This document shows positions 53,733 through 63,215 of a stretch of 64,000 bases of DNA, one piece after another (the stretch's first letter is position 1; the number at the start of each line of letters is the position of its first letter). Source of the DNA: Flavobacterium cerinum (GTDB lineage Bacteria; Bacteroidota; Bacteroidia; Flavobacteriales; Flavobacteriaceae); assembly GCF_024496085.1 (NCBI RefSeq), contig NZ_CP101751.1, forward strand, positions 558,001-622,000, read 5' to 3'. The notes below the pieces were generated by a model. The model searched no databases, was not told the DNA's origin, and worked only from the letters and a program-made list of their open reading frames with translations. A program made the translations under genes and the position numbers.

Positions 53733-54187
53733 TGAAAACAAAACAACACGCTTTATTTTTTCTGTTACCTGTTTTATCGATTCTATCGTGCAATAGTTCC
53801 AAAAAGGTAGCCGAAACACCGCAATTGCAACCAACGGGAATTGTACCGGAGACTTTTAGCTATAAAGATGGTGACACGACTTATGTTATGCAAAAGTATT
53901 TTTTGGTTTTACTTAAAAAAGGACCTAACCGAAATCAATCGAAAGAGGAAGCCGAAGAAATCCAGAAAAACCATATGGCCCATATTTCCTGGTTGCATAA
54001 AAACGGAAAGATAAGTTTGGCCGGACCGATGGATAAGCATGAAAATATTTCCGGAATTCTGGTTTTTAACACACCTACATTACGAGAAGCCGACAGTCTT
54101 GCCAAACTCGATCCCGCTGTAAAAGCAGGACGACTGGAAGTGGAAACTATCGGGTGGTGGGCTGCAAAAGGAAGCCAACTACAATAA
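53732..54187 (+). CDS. YciI-like lipoprotein
   Basis: A lipoprotein signal (MKTKQHALFFLLPVLSILSC, Cys near residue 20) is followed by a YciI-type ferredoxin-like domain: KYFLVLLKKGPNRNQSKEEAEEIQKNHMAHISWLHKNGKIS, then SLAGPMDKHENISGILVFNTP and LAKLDPAVKAGRLEVETIGWW. The His in NHMAHISWL and the DP of KLDPAV match catalytic-region positions of YCII proteins. Envelope-anchored YCII proteins are uncommon; function unknown. It starts one base inside the CYTH gene stop. Confidence 0.85.
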   Translation: MKTKQHALFFLLPVLSILSCNSSKKVAETPQLQPTGIVPETFSYKDGDTTYVMQKYFLVLLKKGPNRNQSKEEAEEIQKNHMAHISWLHKNGKISLAGPMDKHENISGILVFNTPTLREADSLAKLDPAVKAGRLEVETIGWWAAKGSQLQ

Positions 54188-54188
54188 A

Positions 54189-54650
54189 TTAGTCCTGAAT
54201 CACTTCGATATTAACGTTCACAAAACCTCTTCCTTTACCGTGTGTAATTTCCATAAATGCTTTTTTGGAAAGGTCTATTTCACGTCCACGGGTAAAAGGT
54301 CCTCTGTCAATAACTTCAACAATAACCGCTTTTTTATTAGCGACATTCGTTACTTTTATTTTAGTTCCGAAAGGTAGATTTCTATGGGCAGCTGTATATT
54401 TTGCATTGTCAAATTTTCTACCGCTTGCCGTTCTTCTGCCATTAAAACGGTCGGCATAATATGATGCATGTACATTTTTTTTAAAATTCTTAAGCCTAAG
54501 ACCTCCCTGAATTGAGATAGAATCTTTTTTTATCGTATCATTTACTTTCACTTTAGGATCGGCCTGAACAGCAAAAACCTTTCCGCTTGTAGTACTAATC
54601 AATAGCACAGCCAATGTAACAAATACGATGTAAACTATTACTTTTTTCAT
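54189..54650 (-). CDS. RlpA-family septal-ring lytic transglycosylase-like protein
   Basis: The 153-residue protein has a signal peptide (MKKVIVYIVFVTLAVLLISTTSG) and a double-psi beta-barrel: ASYYADRFNGRRTASGRKFDNAKYTAAHRNLPFGTKIKVTN, VIVEVIDRGPFTRGREIDLSKKAF. This is the RlpA core with the catalytic Asp in VIDRGPF. RlpA cleaves naked glycan strands at division sites. There is no SPOR domain and no lipobox Cys, so it is a short, soluble version. It converges with the YciI-like gene with one base between stops. Confidence 0.92.
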   Translation of the reverse strand: MKKVIVYIVFVTLAVLLISTTSGKVFAVQADPKVKVNDTIKKDSISIQGGLRLKNFKKNVHASYYADRFNGRRTASGRKFDNAKYTAAHRNLPFGTKIKVTNVANKKAVIVEVIDRGPFTRGREIDLSKKAFMEITHGKGRGFVNVNIEVIQD

Positions 54651-54700
54651 TCTATTCGTTTTTATGATGGTAAAAAGGCAAGAAACATGCCAAGGTAAAA

Positions 54701-54718
54701 AAAGCCCTTTCGGGCTTT
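54701..54718 (-). terminator. Terminator after the small membrane-protein gene
   Basis: AAAGCCC (54701-54707), loop TTTC, GGGCTTT (54712-54718); on the minus strand it is followed by a T-run. Confidence 0.85.
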
Positions 54719-54725
54719 CATTTTA

Positions 54726-55148
54726 TTAGAACCATAATTTCCATGGTATTCTGCTTAATATAAGTAGTAATCCGATGGCGTAAAAAATGGCTATTTTTTT
54801 AAATTTATCAGTATCTGTAGTCGCTTTTTTATGTTTTGACCAACCAATTGTTATCAACGCGATAGCAATAATATTGATTAGCGGATGCTCTAAAGACGTT
54901 AGTCTTAATTCGCTGTTACTCATTTGTCCGAATGAATCCAAACCAAGTGGCGAAACAAAATAAAGGATCAAACCGAACAATAACTGAATGTGGGAAAAAA
55001 TAAGTCCGAAAAGTGAGATTCTTCTGTCTTTCGGTTCAAAATTTCTTTTGGAATTCATCCCGATAAAAGCATTAATCACAGCGATGAGTAAAGCCAATAA
55101 AGCAAGGTAAGCCAATCCGGAATGGCCTTTTTGAATAATTTCGTTCAT
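54726..55148 (-). CDS. Four-helix membrane protein, function unknown
   Basis: The 140-residue protein has four predicted helices: about 9-29 (HSGLAYLALLALLIAVINAFI), 44-69 (ISLFGLIFSHIQLLFGLILYF), 87-105 (HPLINIIAIALITIGW) and 119-136 (IAIFYAIGLLLILSRIP). Each of the first three contains or adjoins a His (positions about 9, 53, 87), and I recall related Bacteroidetes proteins annotated as cytochrome b-like. Haem binding is only a guess. It lies between RlpA and the metalloprotease and has its own terminator. Confidence 0.75.
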   Translation of the reverse strand: MNEIIQKGHSGLAYLALLALLIAVINAFIGMNSKRNFEPKDRRISLFGLIFSHIQLLFGLILYFVSPLGLDSFGQMSNSELRLTSLEHPLINIIAIALITIGWSKHKKATTDTDKFKKIAIFYAIGLLLILSRIPWKLWF

Positions 55149-55198
55149 AGTTAGTTTTTTGTTTTCTAAACAAAGATAATGAATTGAAAATAAAAAAA

Positions 55199-55229
55199 CC
55201 GTTTACCTTAATCAGTAAACGGCTTTTTT
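55199..55229 (-). terminator. Terminator of the secreted metalloprotease gene
   Basis: CCGTTTAC (55199-55206) pairs with GTAAACGG (55215-55222). On the minus strand it is followed by a run of T's (A-run at 55191-55198). Confidence 0.85.
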
Positions 55230-55251
55230 ATTGCGAATTTGTTAATTTTAA

Positions 55252-57444
55252 TTATAATTTAACAACTTTAAAATTAACGGTTTGGTTATTGATTTTCATC
55301 TTAAAGAAGTAGGTTCCTGTTGCATAAGCTGACATATCTACTTTAGTTGTAAGATCATTTAACTGATTTGCATACAATAATTGTCCTTGTACGTTAAATA
55401 CCTGAATTTCTGAGATCGCATCTTTTGAAACAATATTTACAGCACCGTTAACCGGATTCGGATAATAAGAGAAATCTACATAGCTCGCTTCATCCAATCC
55501 TAATGAAGGTATACAAGAAGTTGTAGCTACCCATCCGTTATCAGTAACACCTGCATCCGAAACAAATTTCATTGTTAATGCTCCGTCTGCGGCTGTTGAC
55601 TCAATCGGTGCCGGTATTGTAGCTCCTGTCAGACCTGCTCCTCCTACTAATGGAGACGCTGTACTTGATCCGTCATAGATATATAAGAAATCATATCCGT
55701 CTTCCAATTTAAAAGTTGTAAAAGTTAGTTTTACTCTATTATTCGCCAGGTTCGGGATTAATGTTCTTACAAAAGTCTGGTTGTTACCATATTGTCCGAA
55801 TATTCCTCCTGTATCCGTTAGCTGAATACCATTACAATAATCAGCTCCGGTTAACATTATAAAATCACGCGGCAACGCAGTCATTCCGAAACCACATACC
55901 GGACGGATACGTACTTTGTAATAGGTATTTGCTGTTAATCCCGTTGCATTATAAGAATTCGTATTCACTGTTGTATACTGACCCGGTGATCCTGTAAACG
56001 GATACACATTAATTTGCCATGAAGTCGCACTACCGGAATCCGACCAGGTAATTGTTGCTGAAGCATTTCCGGCATTCATGATCGAATTAATTTCCGAAAC
56101 CATATTAATACAAGTACTAATACAATCTGTTCCTAAACAGGTTCTGGAATCCACATGATTTAGAATGGCAGCAGCCGGTTGCGGTCCGAATCCGTTAGTA
56201 AAACTAATTCCTACTCCACCTACTAAGTGACAGTAACTCATAATTGTTCCTTTCACTGAACCCGAAGGAATAGTTGGCGGGTTAGTCATACAGTTATATC
56301 CTTCAGAATTTGCTCCCAAAACACTTGGTGCACAGTTGTCGATAGCGGTGTTATTACCATTCCACACACAAGCATGCGTATGTCTTGATCCTAATAAGTG
56401 TCCTAATTCATGTGTTACTACCTGTACGGTCCACGAATAAGTAGGCACTGAACTATAACTAAAATTCACATCCGAATAACAGTAGTTGTTAGCTGTACAC
56501 AATCCACCGATAGTTACGGCTACACCACCTAATCCTCCCGGATCAATTCCAACCAATTGTCCTACATCACCATCAAAAACCGGTCGTACCTGATTGAATT
56601 TCGCAAGATAATCTCCGGAACTGGTTCCTACACCTTCATACGGATCTTGTGTTGTCCAGATATATACTGATTTTAAAGCTGTTGTAATACCGTCATTCGT
56701 ATATAAAGTCTGCACGTTATTAAATACAGATGTCATCCAGTTAGATGTAGTTGTTGTATTACTTCCGTTAGACTGATACAGGTTATTGTCGATTTCGAAA
56801 TAAACCGTTACACATTTGTTACTGGCCGGGCTAGCCGTTGTGGTTGGCATACTTTTAAATTCCTCCACTTTATCATCCGTACTACATTCAAAATCGTGGG
56901 TTACATTCATCTTTTGGTCTTCAAATAGAATATAGTCAGACTTATTGCCTTTCTTATCTAATTTACCAATTGTAAGATTGCTTAATTTCGAACTGGATAC
57001 GATTCCGTTTAATTCCCCTTTAAAGAAGTTAAACGAAACAAGTGAATAGCCATCGCCTTTAACAATACCGCGGTAGTACACTCCCGGTTCGTATGTGATG
57101 TTTTTCTGTTTGTCGGTATCAACATGAAATCCTTCAGCCAATAGATTAACACGGTAAAGTTGTAACGTTACCATTTCATTATGGTAAGGGATTTGCAATT
57201 CGATCGCATTATGTTTTTTAGATACGATCTCATTAACCGATGCCTCTTTTATTATAGCAAAAGAAGCATCATTTACAACTCGGGCAATTTCTTTTCCTGG
57301 AGTTTTGAATGATGCTTCTAATACTGAAAATTTTTTAAAGTCTGTATTCTGCGATTGCAGTTCGGTCACTTTTTGGGCAACCCTGTTCTGCGAGAATACT
57401 GCGAGTCCGGTCAGAAGAGCCAGAAACAGTGTAATTTTTTTCAT
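55252..57444 (-). CDS. T9SS-secreted reprolysin-like zinc metalloprotease
   Basis: The 730-residue protein has a signal peptide (MKKITLFLALLTGLAVFSQ), a propeptide (about 20-205), an M12B-type catalytic domain (about 210-425) with the extended zinc site VVTHELGHLLGSRHTH and a downstream met-turn-like GTIMSYCH, a fibronectin III-like module (about 455-535), a CUB-like domain (about 540-645; YDFLYIYDGSSTASPLVGG) and a C-terminal type A T9SS sorting domain (about 660-730; VDFSYYPNPVNG, STYFFKM-like TGTYFFKMKINNQTV). It should be an extracellular endopeptidase. A TATATTTG box lies at 57483-57476 on its strand without a clear -33 element. Confidence 0.93.
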   Translation of the reverse strand: MKKITLFLALLTGLAVFSQNRVAQKVTELQSQNTDFKKFSVLEASFKTPGKEIARVVNDASFAIIKEASVNEIVSKKHNAIELQIPYHNEMVTLQLYRVNLLAEGFHVDTDKQKNITYEPGVYYRGIVKGDGYSLVSFNFFKGELNGIVSSSKLSNLTIGKLDKKGNKSDYILFEDQKMNVTHDFECSTDDKVEEFKSMPTTTASPASNKCVTVYFEIDNNLYQSNGSNTTTTSNWMTSVFNNVQTLYTNDGITTALKSVYIWTTQDPYEGVGTSSGDYLAKFNQVRPVFDGDVGQLVGIDPGGLGGVAVTIGGLCTANNYCYSDVNFSYSSVPTYSWTVQVVTHELGHLLGSRHTHACVWNGNNTAIDNCAPSVLGANSEGYNCMTNPPTIPSGSVKGTIMSYCHLVGGVGISFTNGFGPQPAAAILNHVDSRTCLGTDCISTCINMVSEINSIMNAGNASATITWSDSGSATSWQINVYPFTGSPGQYTTVNTNSYNATGLTANTYYKVRIRPVCGFGMTALPRDFIMLTGADYCNGIQLTDTGGIFGQYGNNQTFVRTLIPNLANNRVKLTFTTFKLEDGYDFLYIYDGSSTASPLVGGAGLTGATIPAPIESTAADGALTMKFVSDAGVTDNGWVATTSCIPSLGLDEASYVDFSYYPNPVNGAVNIVSKDAISEIQVFNVQGQLLYANQLNDLTTKVDMSAYATGTYFFKMKINNQTVNFKVVKL

Positions 57445-57542
57445 TTTAGCGGGGTTAGTTAAATTTTAGTCAGTCCAAATATAGAAAAATATTTAGGTTC
57501 TGATTCATTTTCCCTGCTTTACTACACAATTTTAACCTTTAC

Positions 57543-58202
57543 TTAGAGGCTTTTGAGGTCTTTTATAGCTTTAAATGCAATATCCACCTGATCATCACTT
57601 ACAATAATAGTGAATTCGTAATTTGTAGAAACTACTTCGCAAATATTCACTCCTTCCCAAGCCAAACGTTGGAAAACATAGTAAAATAATCCCGGTACAG
57701 AAAGGTTGTCTTTTGGAAGTTTAACCGTTATGGAAGCAAGATTTTCTGTTTTATGCGCCCATTTTTCTTCAGCGAAGTATTTTTCCACTAAATGATTTAA
57801 GGAATCGCTTACAATAATATTGGTTTCATTAACACCACGTGATGATGTATAAAATATATCCGTATAATTATTAATTTCTGCGATTAAATCCGATTGACAG
57901 CTTAATACTTTTGGAGTAATTGCGAAATTATAATCCGTTAAAGAGGAACGTACGGTAATTTCACCTAAATTTTTCAGAACTTTATCCAGTTTGTGGTTCA
58001 TCCGGAATCCAAGTTCTTCAGATAATCTTTTAAGAGCCATTACAACCGCTCCTTGTTTAATGTTTTTCCCTAATTCCTGCTCTAATTCGGGCATCATTAC
58101 TCTTGCTAAAGAGGTTAAGTTAATAATACCCTGGGAGAGGCCATTGAGCAAAAAGGGTTTCGTTTTAATGTAATGTTCAACTACAGAGGAAATAGTTTTC
58201 AT
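57543..58202 (-). CDS. ACT-like regulatory-domain protein
   Basis: The 219-residue protein has an N-terminal helical, wHTH-like region (VVEHYIKTKPFLLNGLSQGIINLTSLAR, VVMALKRLSEELGF) and two ACT-like ferredoxin-fold stretches, one with IIVSDSLNHLVEKYF and one ending YEFTIIVSDDQVDIAFKAIKDL, of the kind found at the C-terminus of aspartate kinases. There is no kinase domain. It may sense an amino acid; the ligand and target are unknown. Homologues are sometimes annotated as aspartate kinase, which this sequence does not support. It is downstream of YraN on the same strand. Confidence 0.75.
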   Translation of the reverse strand: MKTISSVVEHYIKTKPFLLNGLSQGIINLTSLARVMMPELEQELGKNIKQGAVVMALKRLSEELGFRMNHKLDKVLKNLGEITVRSSLTDYNFAITPKVLSCQSDLIAEINNYTDIFYTSSRGVNETNIIVSDSLNHLVEKYFAEEKWAHKTENLASITVKLPKDNLSVPGLFYYVFQRLAWEGVNICEVVSTNYEFTIIVSDDQVDIAFKAIKDLKSL

Positions 58203-58274
58203 AATTATAGTGGGTTTTAAAAATCTCGTAAAATTACAAAAAAAACAATCTGTTAAAACTTTAACAAAAATAAA

Positions 58275-58634
58275 TTAGAAATAATAAAATGCATCGGCAT
58301 AATGTTCAATATTAAAAACCATCCCATCTTTATGAATAGCAATAATATCAAAACGCACGTCACATTCGATGTTCCTTAGGATTACATATTCGTTAACAGC
58401 TTTTAATAAAAGCTGAATTTTCTTCGATTTCACAAATTCCTGTGGCGATCCAAAATCTAATTTAGAGCGAGTCTTAACTTCTACAACTACTAAAGTTGTC
58501 TCTTTTTTTGCAATAATATCAATTTCTGCTTTACAAAACATCCAGTTTCTTTCCAGAATCTGATAGCCATTTTGTATCAAAAATGCAACAGCACGCTCTT
58601 CTCCCTCCTTTCCCAGTTCATTATGTCGTGCCAT
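58275..58634 (-). CDS. YraN (UPF0102) family putative endonuclease
   Basis: The 119-residue protein begins ARHNELGKEGEERAVAFLIQNGYQILERNW and contains the restriction-endonuclease-like core EIDIIAKKETTLVVVEVKTRS with the D-x(n)-E-x-K triad. The family has a Holliday-junction-resolvase-like fold; its in vivo role is not established. It starts 9 bases after the LD-carboxypeptidase gene stop, so they are likely co-transcribed. Confidence 0.93.
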   Translation of the reverse strand: MARHNELGKEGEERAVAFLIQNGYQILERNWMFCKAEIDIIAKKETTLVVVEVKTRSKLDFGSPQEFVKSKKIQLLLKAVNEYVILRNIECDVRFDIIAIHKDGMVFNIEHYADAFYYF

Positions 58635-58643
58635 TTATAACTT

Positions 58644-59639
58644 TTATTTGAATTCTATAACAATTTTGTCATCTGTTACTTCAAAGTCTACTGTAGCGCC
58701 TAAAATTAACGCCCTGTTATCTTTAACATGTCCGGACGGAAAGTAAAAACAGACCGGAATGTTATATTCTTTCGCGATAGCTGTGATAATTCCGACTTCA
58801 TTTTGTCCAAAAGGAATCTCATTATCATGCATATCCGTCATTCCTCCAACTACAAGTCCTTTTAGCCCGTCAAAATAGCCATTCCTTTTTAAATTATACA
58901 GCATTCGGTCTACATGATATAAGTATTCATCCAGATCTTCTATAAACAATATCTTATCTTTTGTATCAATAGACGATTTCGAACCTAACAAACTATACAA
59001 TATGGAAAGATTTCCTCCTACCAATTGTCCCGTTGCTTTTCCTTTAATCTCATATCCTTTTGCCGGAACTTCATACCTTATTTTTTCTCCGAAAAGCGCC
59101 TTCCGCAATGTTTCTTTTGAAATTTCTTCCGTACGCGGCACCGTAAACGGCATAATACTATGAAGCGTTGCAATTTTCATATTATGAATATGACTATGAA
59201 GCACAGTGACATCACTAAATCCGATAACCCATTTCGGGTTCTTTTTAAATTTAGTAAAGTCCAGACCGTCGATAATACGAACCGTTCCATATCCGCCGCG
59301 GGCACACCATATCGCTTTAATATTATCATCGTCCATCATTTCTTGAAAATCAGCAATACGTTCCGAATCGCTACCACCCAATTGACAACTATCTAAACCG
59401 ATCGTTCGTCCGAGTTTAACTTCAAGTCCCCAGGAACGCAGTAATGCTATCGCGGGTTCGGCATCTTCAGGAAAAAATTTTCTTGCGGTACAAACAATGG
59501 CTACGGTATCACCTTTCTTTAAATAGGATGGAATTTTCATTTTTCGTTGTGAATATAAATCTGTCGTTGTAAAAATTAATAGTAAAATCAAAAATGATCT
59601 CAAGAATACGGCATGCATATGGAGGCTATTGGTTTTCAT
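58644..59639 (-). CDS. LD-carboxypeptidase (S66 family)
   Basis: S66 enzymes remove the terminal D-Ala from murein tetrapeptides during wall recycling. The triad can be read: Ser in VIGFSDVTVLH, Glu in LFIEDLDEYLYHVDRML and His in FPSGHVKDNRA. The protein (331 residues) also carries a hydrophobic N-terminus (VFLRSFLILLLIFTTTDLYSQ) that looks like a signal peptide, so this copy may be periplasmic rather than cytoplasmic like E. coli LdcA. It heads a unit with yraN and is divergent from metG. Confidence 0.93.
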   Translation of the reverse strand: MKTNSLHMHAVFLRSFLILLLIFTTTDLYSQRKMKIPSYLKKGDTVAIVCTARKFFPEDAEPAIALLRSWGLEVKLGRTIGLDSCQLGGSDSERIADFQEMMDDDNIKAIWCARGGYGTVRIIDGLDFTKFKKNPKWVIGFSDVTVLHSHIHNMKIATLHSIMPFTVPRTEEISKETLRKALFGEKIRYEVPAKGYEIKGKATGQLVGGNLSILYSLLGSKSSIDTKDKILFIEDLDEYLYHVDRMLYNLKRNGYFDGLKGLVVGGMTDMHDNEIPFGQNEVGIITAIAKEYNIPVCFYFPSGHVKDNRALILGATVDFEVTDDKIVIEFK

Positions 59640-59763
59640 CTGAAATCGTTTCTAACAAATTTAGCATTTTTAAAACAATCTGATAAACATCAGTTAAAGC
59701 ATTTGTCAACGCTTTTTTACACAATTTGAATGAAAAAAACATCAAAATTCGTGGCTAATAGCC

Positions 59764-59771
59764 TATTTTTG
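59764..59771 (+). promoter_or_regulatory. -7 box of metG
   Basis: TATTTTTG matches TAnnTTTG exactly and lies 46 bases before the ATG; the -33 partner is not clear. Confidence 0.55.
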
Positions 59772-59817
59772 CATTTCATTTTGAAAACACATTCAAAATT
59801 AATCTTAGTTTTTTAAT

Positions 59818-61878
59818 ATGATACAAAATCCTAAAAGATATACGATTACAGCGGCATTACCTTATACCAACGGCCCGATTCATATCGGACATTTGGCAGG
59901 TGTATACGTTCCGGCCGATATATATGCGCGTTATTTACGTCAGCAGGGTAAAGACGTAGCTTTTATTTGCGGAAGTGATGAACACGGGGTAGCTATTTCA
60001 ATGAAAGCGAAAAAAGAAGGAATCACACCGCAGGAAGTTATCGACAAATACAACGGGATTATTAAAAATTCGTTTGAAGATTTCGGAATCTCTTTTGATA
60101 ATTATTCCCGAACTTCAGCTCAGATTCACCACGATACTGCTTCTGAATTTTTCAGAAAATTATACGACAACGGTAAATTTATTGAAGAAGTTACCGAACA
60201 GCTTTATGATGAAAAAGCACAACAATTTCTGGCCGATCGTTTCGTAACCGGAACTTGTCCGAAATGCGGTAATGAAGAAGCTTACGGTGATCAATGTGAA
60301 AAATGCGGAACATCGCTAAACGCAACGGATTTAATTAATCCGAAATCAACAATAACAGGAACGAAACCGGTTTTAAAATCAACCAAACACTGGTTCCTAC
60401 CTTTAGATCAATATGATACATTCTTAAGAGAATGGATACTGGAAGGACATAAAAACGACTGGAAGCCAAATGTTTTCGGACAAGTAAAATCATGGTTGGA
60501 CGACGGTTTAAAACCTCGTGCGGTAACTCGTGATTTAGACTGGGGAATTCCGGTTCCGGTTGAAGGTGCAGAAGGCAAAGTATTGTATGTATGGTTTGAT
60601 GCGCCTATCGGCTATATTTCATCTACAAAAGAATGGGCAGAACGAGTTGGAAAAGACTGGGAACCGTACTGGAAAGATCAGGATACCAAACTGCTCCATT
60701 TTATCGGGAAAGATAATATTGTATTCCACTGTGTGATTTTCCCGGCTATGCTAAAAGCGGAGGGCAGCTATATTCTTCCGGATAATGTTCCGGCTAACGA
60801 GTTTCTGAATCTGGAAGGCAACAAACTGTCCACTTCTAAAAACTGGGCCGTATGGTTACACGAATATCTTATCGACTTCCCTGAAAAACAGGATGTATTG
60901 CGTTATGCATTAACAGCAAATGCACCAGAAACCAAAGACAACGATTTTACCTGGAAAGATTTTCAGGCGCGTAATAACAATGAATTGGTTGCTATTTTCG
61001 GAAATTTCATTAATCGTGTTGTTGTACTAAGCAATAAATATTACGACGGTATTATTCCGCAACCTAATGAATTATCGGAAGTTGATGAAGCTACGCTAAC
61101 GGAATTAAAAGCTTATCCGGCTGTAATTTCGAGTTCTCTTGAGCGTTACCGTTTCCGAGAAGCGCTAGGCGAACTGATGAATGTAGCCCGTCTGGGGAAT
61201 AAATATCTTGCAGATGAAGAGCCGTGGAAAATCGTAAAAGAGAATCCGGAGCGTATTAAAACCCAAATGTATGTTGCGCTACAAATTGCCGCAGCATTAA
61301 GTGTTTTAGCAGAGCCTTTCCTGCCTTTTACCTCTCAAAAATTAAAAACGATCTTAAAATTGGACAATTCATTCGGATGGAATGACATCACGCACAAATC
61401 CGATTTAGTTCCGGCCGGTCATCAGATCGGGCAAGCGGAATTATTATTCGCTAAAATTGAAGATGAAGAAATCCAAAAACAAATTGATAAGCTGGAAGCT
61501 ACAAAAGCCGCCAATAAAGCAGAAAATCAAACTGTAATACCACAAAAAGAGGTGGCTACTTTTGACGATTTTGCTAAACTTGACCTAAGAGTGGGTACTA
61601 TTGTCGAAGCTGAAAAAATGCCGAAAGCCAATAAACTATTAGTTCTTAAAGTCGACACCGGAATTGATGTACGAACAATCGTTTCCGGAATTGCCGAGCA
61701 TTTTTCGCCGGAAGACGTAATAGGAAAAAGAGTCACCGTTTTAGCCAACCTTGCTCCGAGAGCCTTACGAGGTGTTGAGAGTGAAGGAATGATTCTAATG
61801 ACGGAAAATGCAGAAGGAAAACTGGTTTTTGTAAACCCGGATGCCGATGGCGTTAAAAACGGAGCGACTATTAATTAA
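59818..61878 (+). CDS. metG: Methionine-tRNA ligase
   Basis: The 686-residue class I synthetase has the HIGH motif (residues 22-25 in [10 protein letters not shown]), a zinc knuckle with Cys147, 150, 160 and 163 (CPKCG, CEKCG), and a KMSKS-like KLSTSKN near residue 336. A C-terminal EMAP/Trbp111-type tRNA-binding domain (about 582-686; [24 protein letters not shown]) is fused. The catalytic KLSTS variant is common in this type. It is followed 18 bases later by a HAD gene. Confidence 0.97.
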   Translation: MIQNPKRYTITAALPYTNGPIHIGHLAGVYVPADIYARYLRQQGKDVAFICGSDEHGVAISMKAKKEGITPQEVIDKYNGIIKNSFEDFGISFDNYSRTSAQIHHDTASEFFRKLYDNGKFIEEVTEQLYDEKAQQFLADRFVTGTCPKCGNEEAYGDQCEKCGTSLNATDLINPKSTITGTKPVLKSTKHWFLPLDQYDTFLREWILEGHKNDWKPNVFGQVKSWLDDGLKPRAVTRDLDWGIPVPVEGAEGKVLYVWFDAPIGYISSTKEWAERVGKDWEPYWKDQDTKLLHFIGKDNIVFHCVIFPAMLKAEGSYILPDNVPANEFLNLEGNKLSTSKNWAVWLHEYLIDFPEKQDVLRYALTANAPETKDNDFTWKDFQARNNNELVAIFGNFINRVVVLSNKYYDGIIPQPNELSEVDEATLTELKAYPAVISSSLERYRFREALGELMNVARLGNKYLADEEPWKIVKENPERIKTQMYVALQIAAALSVLAEPFLPFTSQKLKTILKLDNSFGWNDITHKSDLVPAGHQIGQAELLFAKIEDEEIQKQIDKLEATKAANKAENQTVIPQKEVATFDDFAKLDLRVGTIVEAEKMPKANKLLVLKVDTGIDVRTIVSGIAEHFSPEDVIGKRVTVLANLAPRALRGVESEGMILMTENAEGKLVFVNPDADGVKNGATIN

Positions 61879-61896
61879 TACCTAAAAAATAGTAAA

Positions 61897-62586
61897 ATGT
61901 CATTAAAAGTTATAGCCTTTGATGCTGATGATACCCTTTGGGTAAATGAGCCTTATTTTGAAGAAACAGAAAAGAAATTTTGCGGTCTGATGGAAGATTA
62001 CCTTTCTCATCAGGGATTGTCGCAGGAATTATTCAAAATTGAAATACAAAATTTACCGGCATATGGTTACGGTATCAAAGGCTATATCCTTTCGATGATC
62101 GAAGCTGCTTTAAAGATTTCAAACAACACGATTAACGTTGCAATCATTGAGCGTATAATCGAATTGGGTAAAGAATTACTGGAAAAACCGATCGAATTAC
62201 TGGACGGTGTCGAAGAGACACTTGAAGCCCTAAAAGGACATTATCGATTGGTTGTTGCTACAAAAGGCGACCTGAAAGATCAGCATCGGAAATTACATGA
62301 TTCCGGATTGGGTCATTATTTCCACCATATTGAAGTGATGTCCGACAAACAACCGGTGGATTATCAAAAACTGGTTACCCGACTGGATTTAAAACCGGAA
62401 GAATTCTTTATGATTGGTAATTCTTTAAAATCGGACGTTTTACCGGTATTGGATATGGGCGGACATGCGGTCCATGTTCCGTTTCATACGACATGGGCTC
62501 ACGAACGAATCGATCATAAAGTCGAGCATCCTAATTTCAGGACTATCGAAAAATTAACCGACATTTTACCTTTATTATTAAAGTGA
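61897..62586 (+). CDS. HAD-family hydrolase
   Basis: The 229-residue protein has motif I FDADDTLW with the nucleophile Asp9 and general acid Asp11, motif II in VVATKGDLKDQ, and motifs III/IV in MSDKQPVDYQKL and FMIGNSLKSDVLPVLDMGGHAV. The helical cap (FEETEKKFCGLMEDYLSHQ) places it among phosphoglycolate/haloacid-type phosphatases. Substrate unknown. Its last 4 bases overlap the start of the CAT-like gene. Confidence 0.92.
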   Translation: MSLKVIAFDADDTLWVNEPYFEETEKKFCGLMEDYLSHQGLSQELFKIEIQNLPAYGYGIKGYILSMIEAALKISNNTINVAIIERIIELGKELLEKPIELLDGVEETLEALKGHYRLVVATKGDLKDQHRKLHDSGLGHYFHHIEVMSDKQPVDYQKLVTRLDLKPEEFFMIGNSLKSDVLPVLDMGGHAVHVPFHTTWAHERIDHKVEHPNFRTIEKLTDILPLLLK

Positions 62587-63209
62587 AAAAAAATTTAGAC
62601 CTGACGACCTGGAACAGAAAAGAGCATTTTGAGTTTTTTAAAAACTTCGAAGAGCCTTTTTTCGGCCTTGTCGCAACTGTTGATTGCACTAAAGCCTACA
62701 ATAATGCAAAACTGGCCGGTGTTCCGTTTTTTATTTATTATTTACACAAAACACTGGTTGCCGTTAATAACATTGAATCATTTCGTTACCGAATCAACGG
62801 AGATGACGTTGTAATTTACGATCGCATTGATGCCTCGTCTACTATATTGAGAGACGATCATTCATTTGGTTTTTCATTTATTGAATTTAATCCGGACATC
62901 CAAACCTTCACGACTATCGCTCAAACCGAAATCGAGCGGGTTCGTAATACATCCGGACTTTTTACAAGGGAATTCAATATGGATAACCTTATTCATTTTT
63001 CTTCTATTCCATGGGTAAACTTTACCTCATTATCACATGCCAGAAGTTTTACATTTCCGGATAGCTGTCCGAAAATATCATTCGGAAAAATGACGCTTAC
63101 CGATGAAAAAAGAGAAATGCCGGTCTCAGTACATATACATCACGGTTTAGCGGACGGTTATCATGTAGGCTTGTTTTTTGAGGAATTACAAAAACAACTG
63201 GACAACTAA
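62583..63209 (+). CDS. Chloramphenicol acetyltransferase-like protein
   Basis: The 208-residue protein shows the CAT fold pattern: LTTWNRKEHFEFFKNFEEPFFGLVATVD at the N-terminus, FRYRINGDDVVIYD, and the catalytic HHGLADGYHVG with His187 in the HHxxxDG motif. It starts with GTG in the GTGA overlap with the HAD stop. Type A chloramphenicol acetyltransferases share this pattern, but chromosomal homologues in Bacteroidetes may acylate something else, so resistance is not implied. Confidence 0.9.
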   Translation: MKKNLDLTTWNRKEHFEFFKNFEEPFFGLVATVDCTKAYNNAKLAGVPFFIYYLHKTLVAVNNIESFRYRINGDDVVIYDRIDASSTILRDDHSFGFSFIEFNPDIQTFTTIAQTEIERVRNTSGLFTREFNMDNLIHFSSIPWVNFTSLSHARSFTFPDSCPKISFGKMTLTDEKREMPVSVHIHHGLADGYHVGLFFEELQKQLDN

Positions 63210-63215
63210 ACTAAT

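Noticed and set aside
62583..63209. Acquired chloramphenicol-resistance cassette
   Set aside because: The gene overlaps a chromosomal HAD gene, shares the base usage of its neighbours and has no mobile element nearby.
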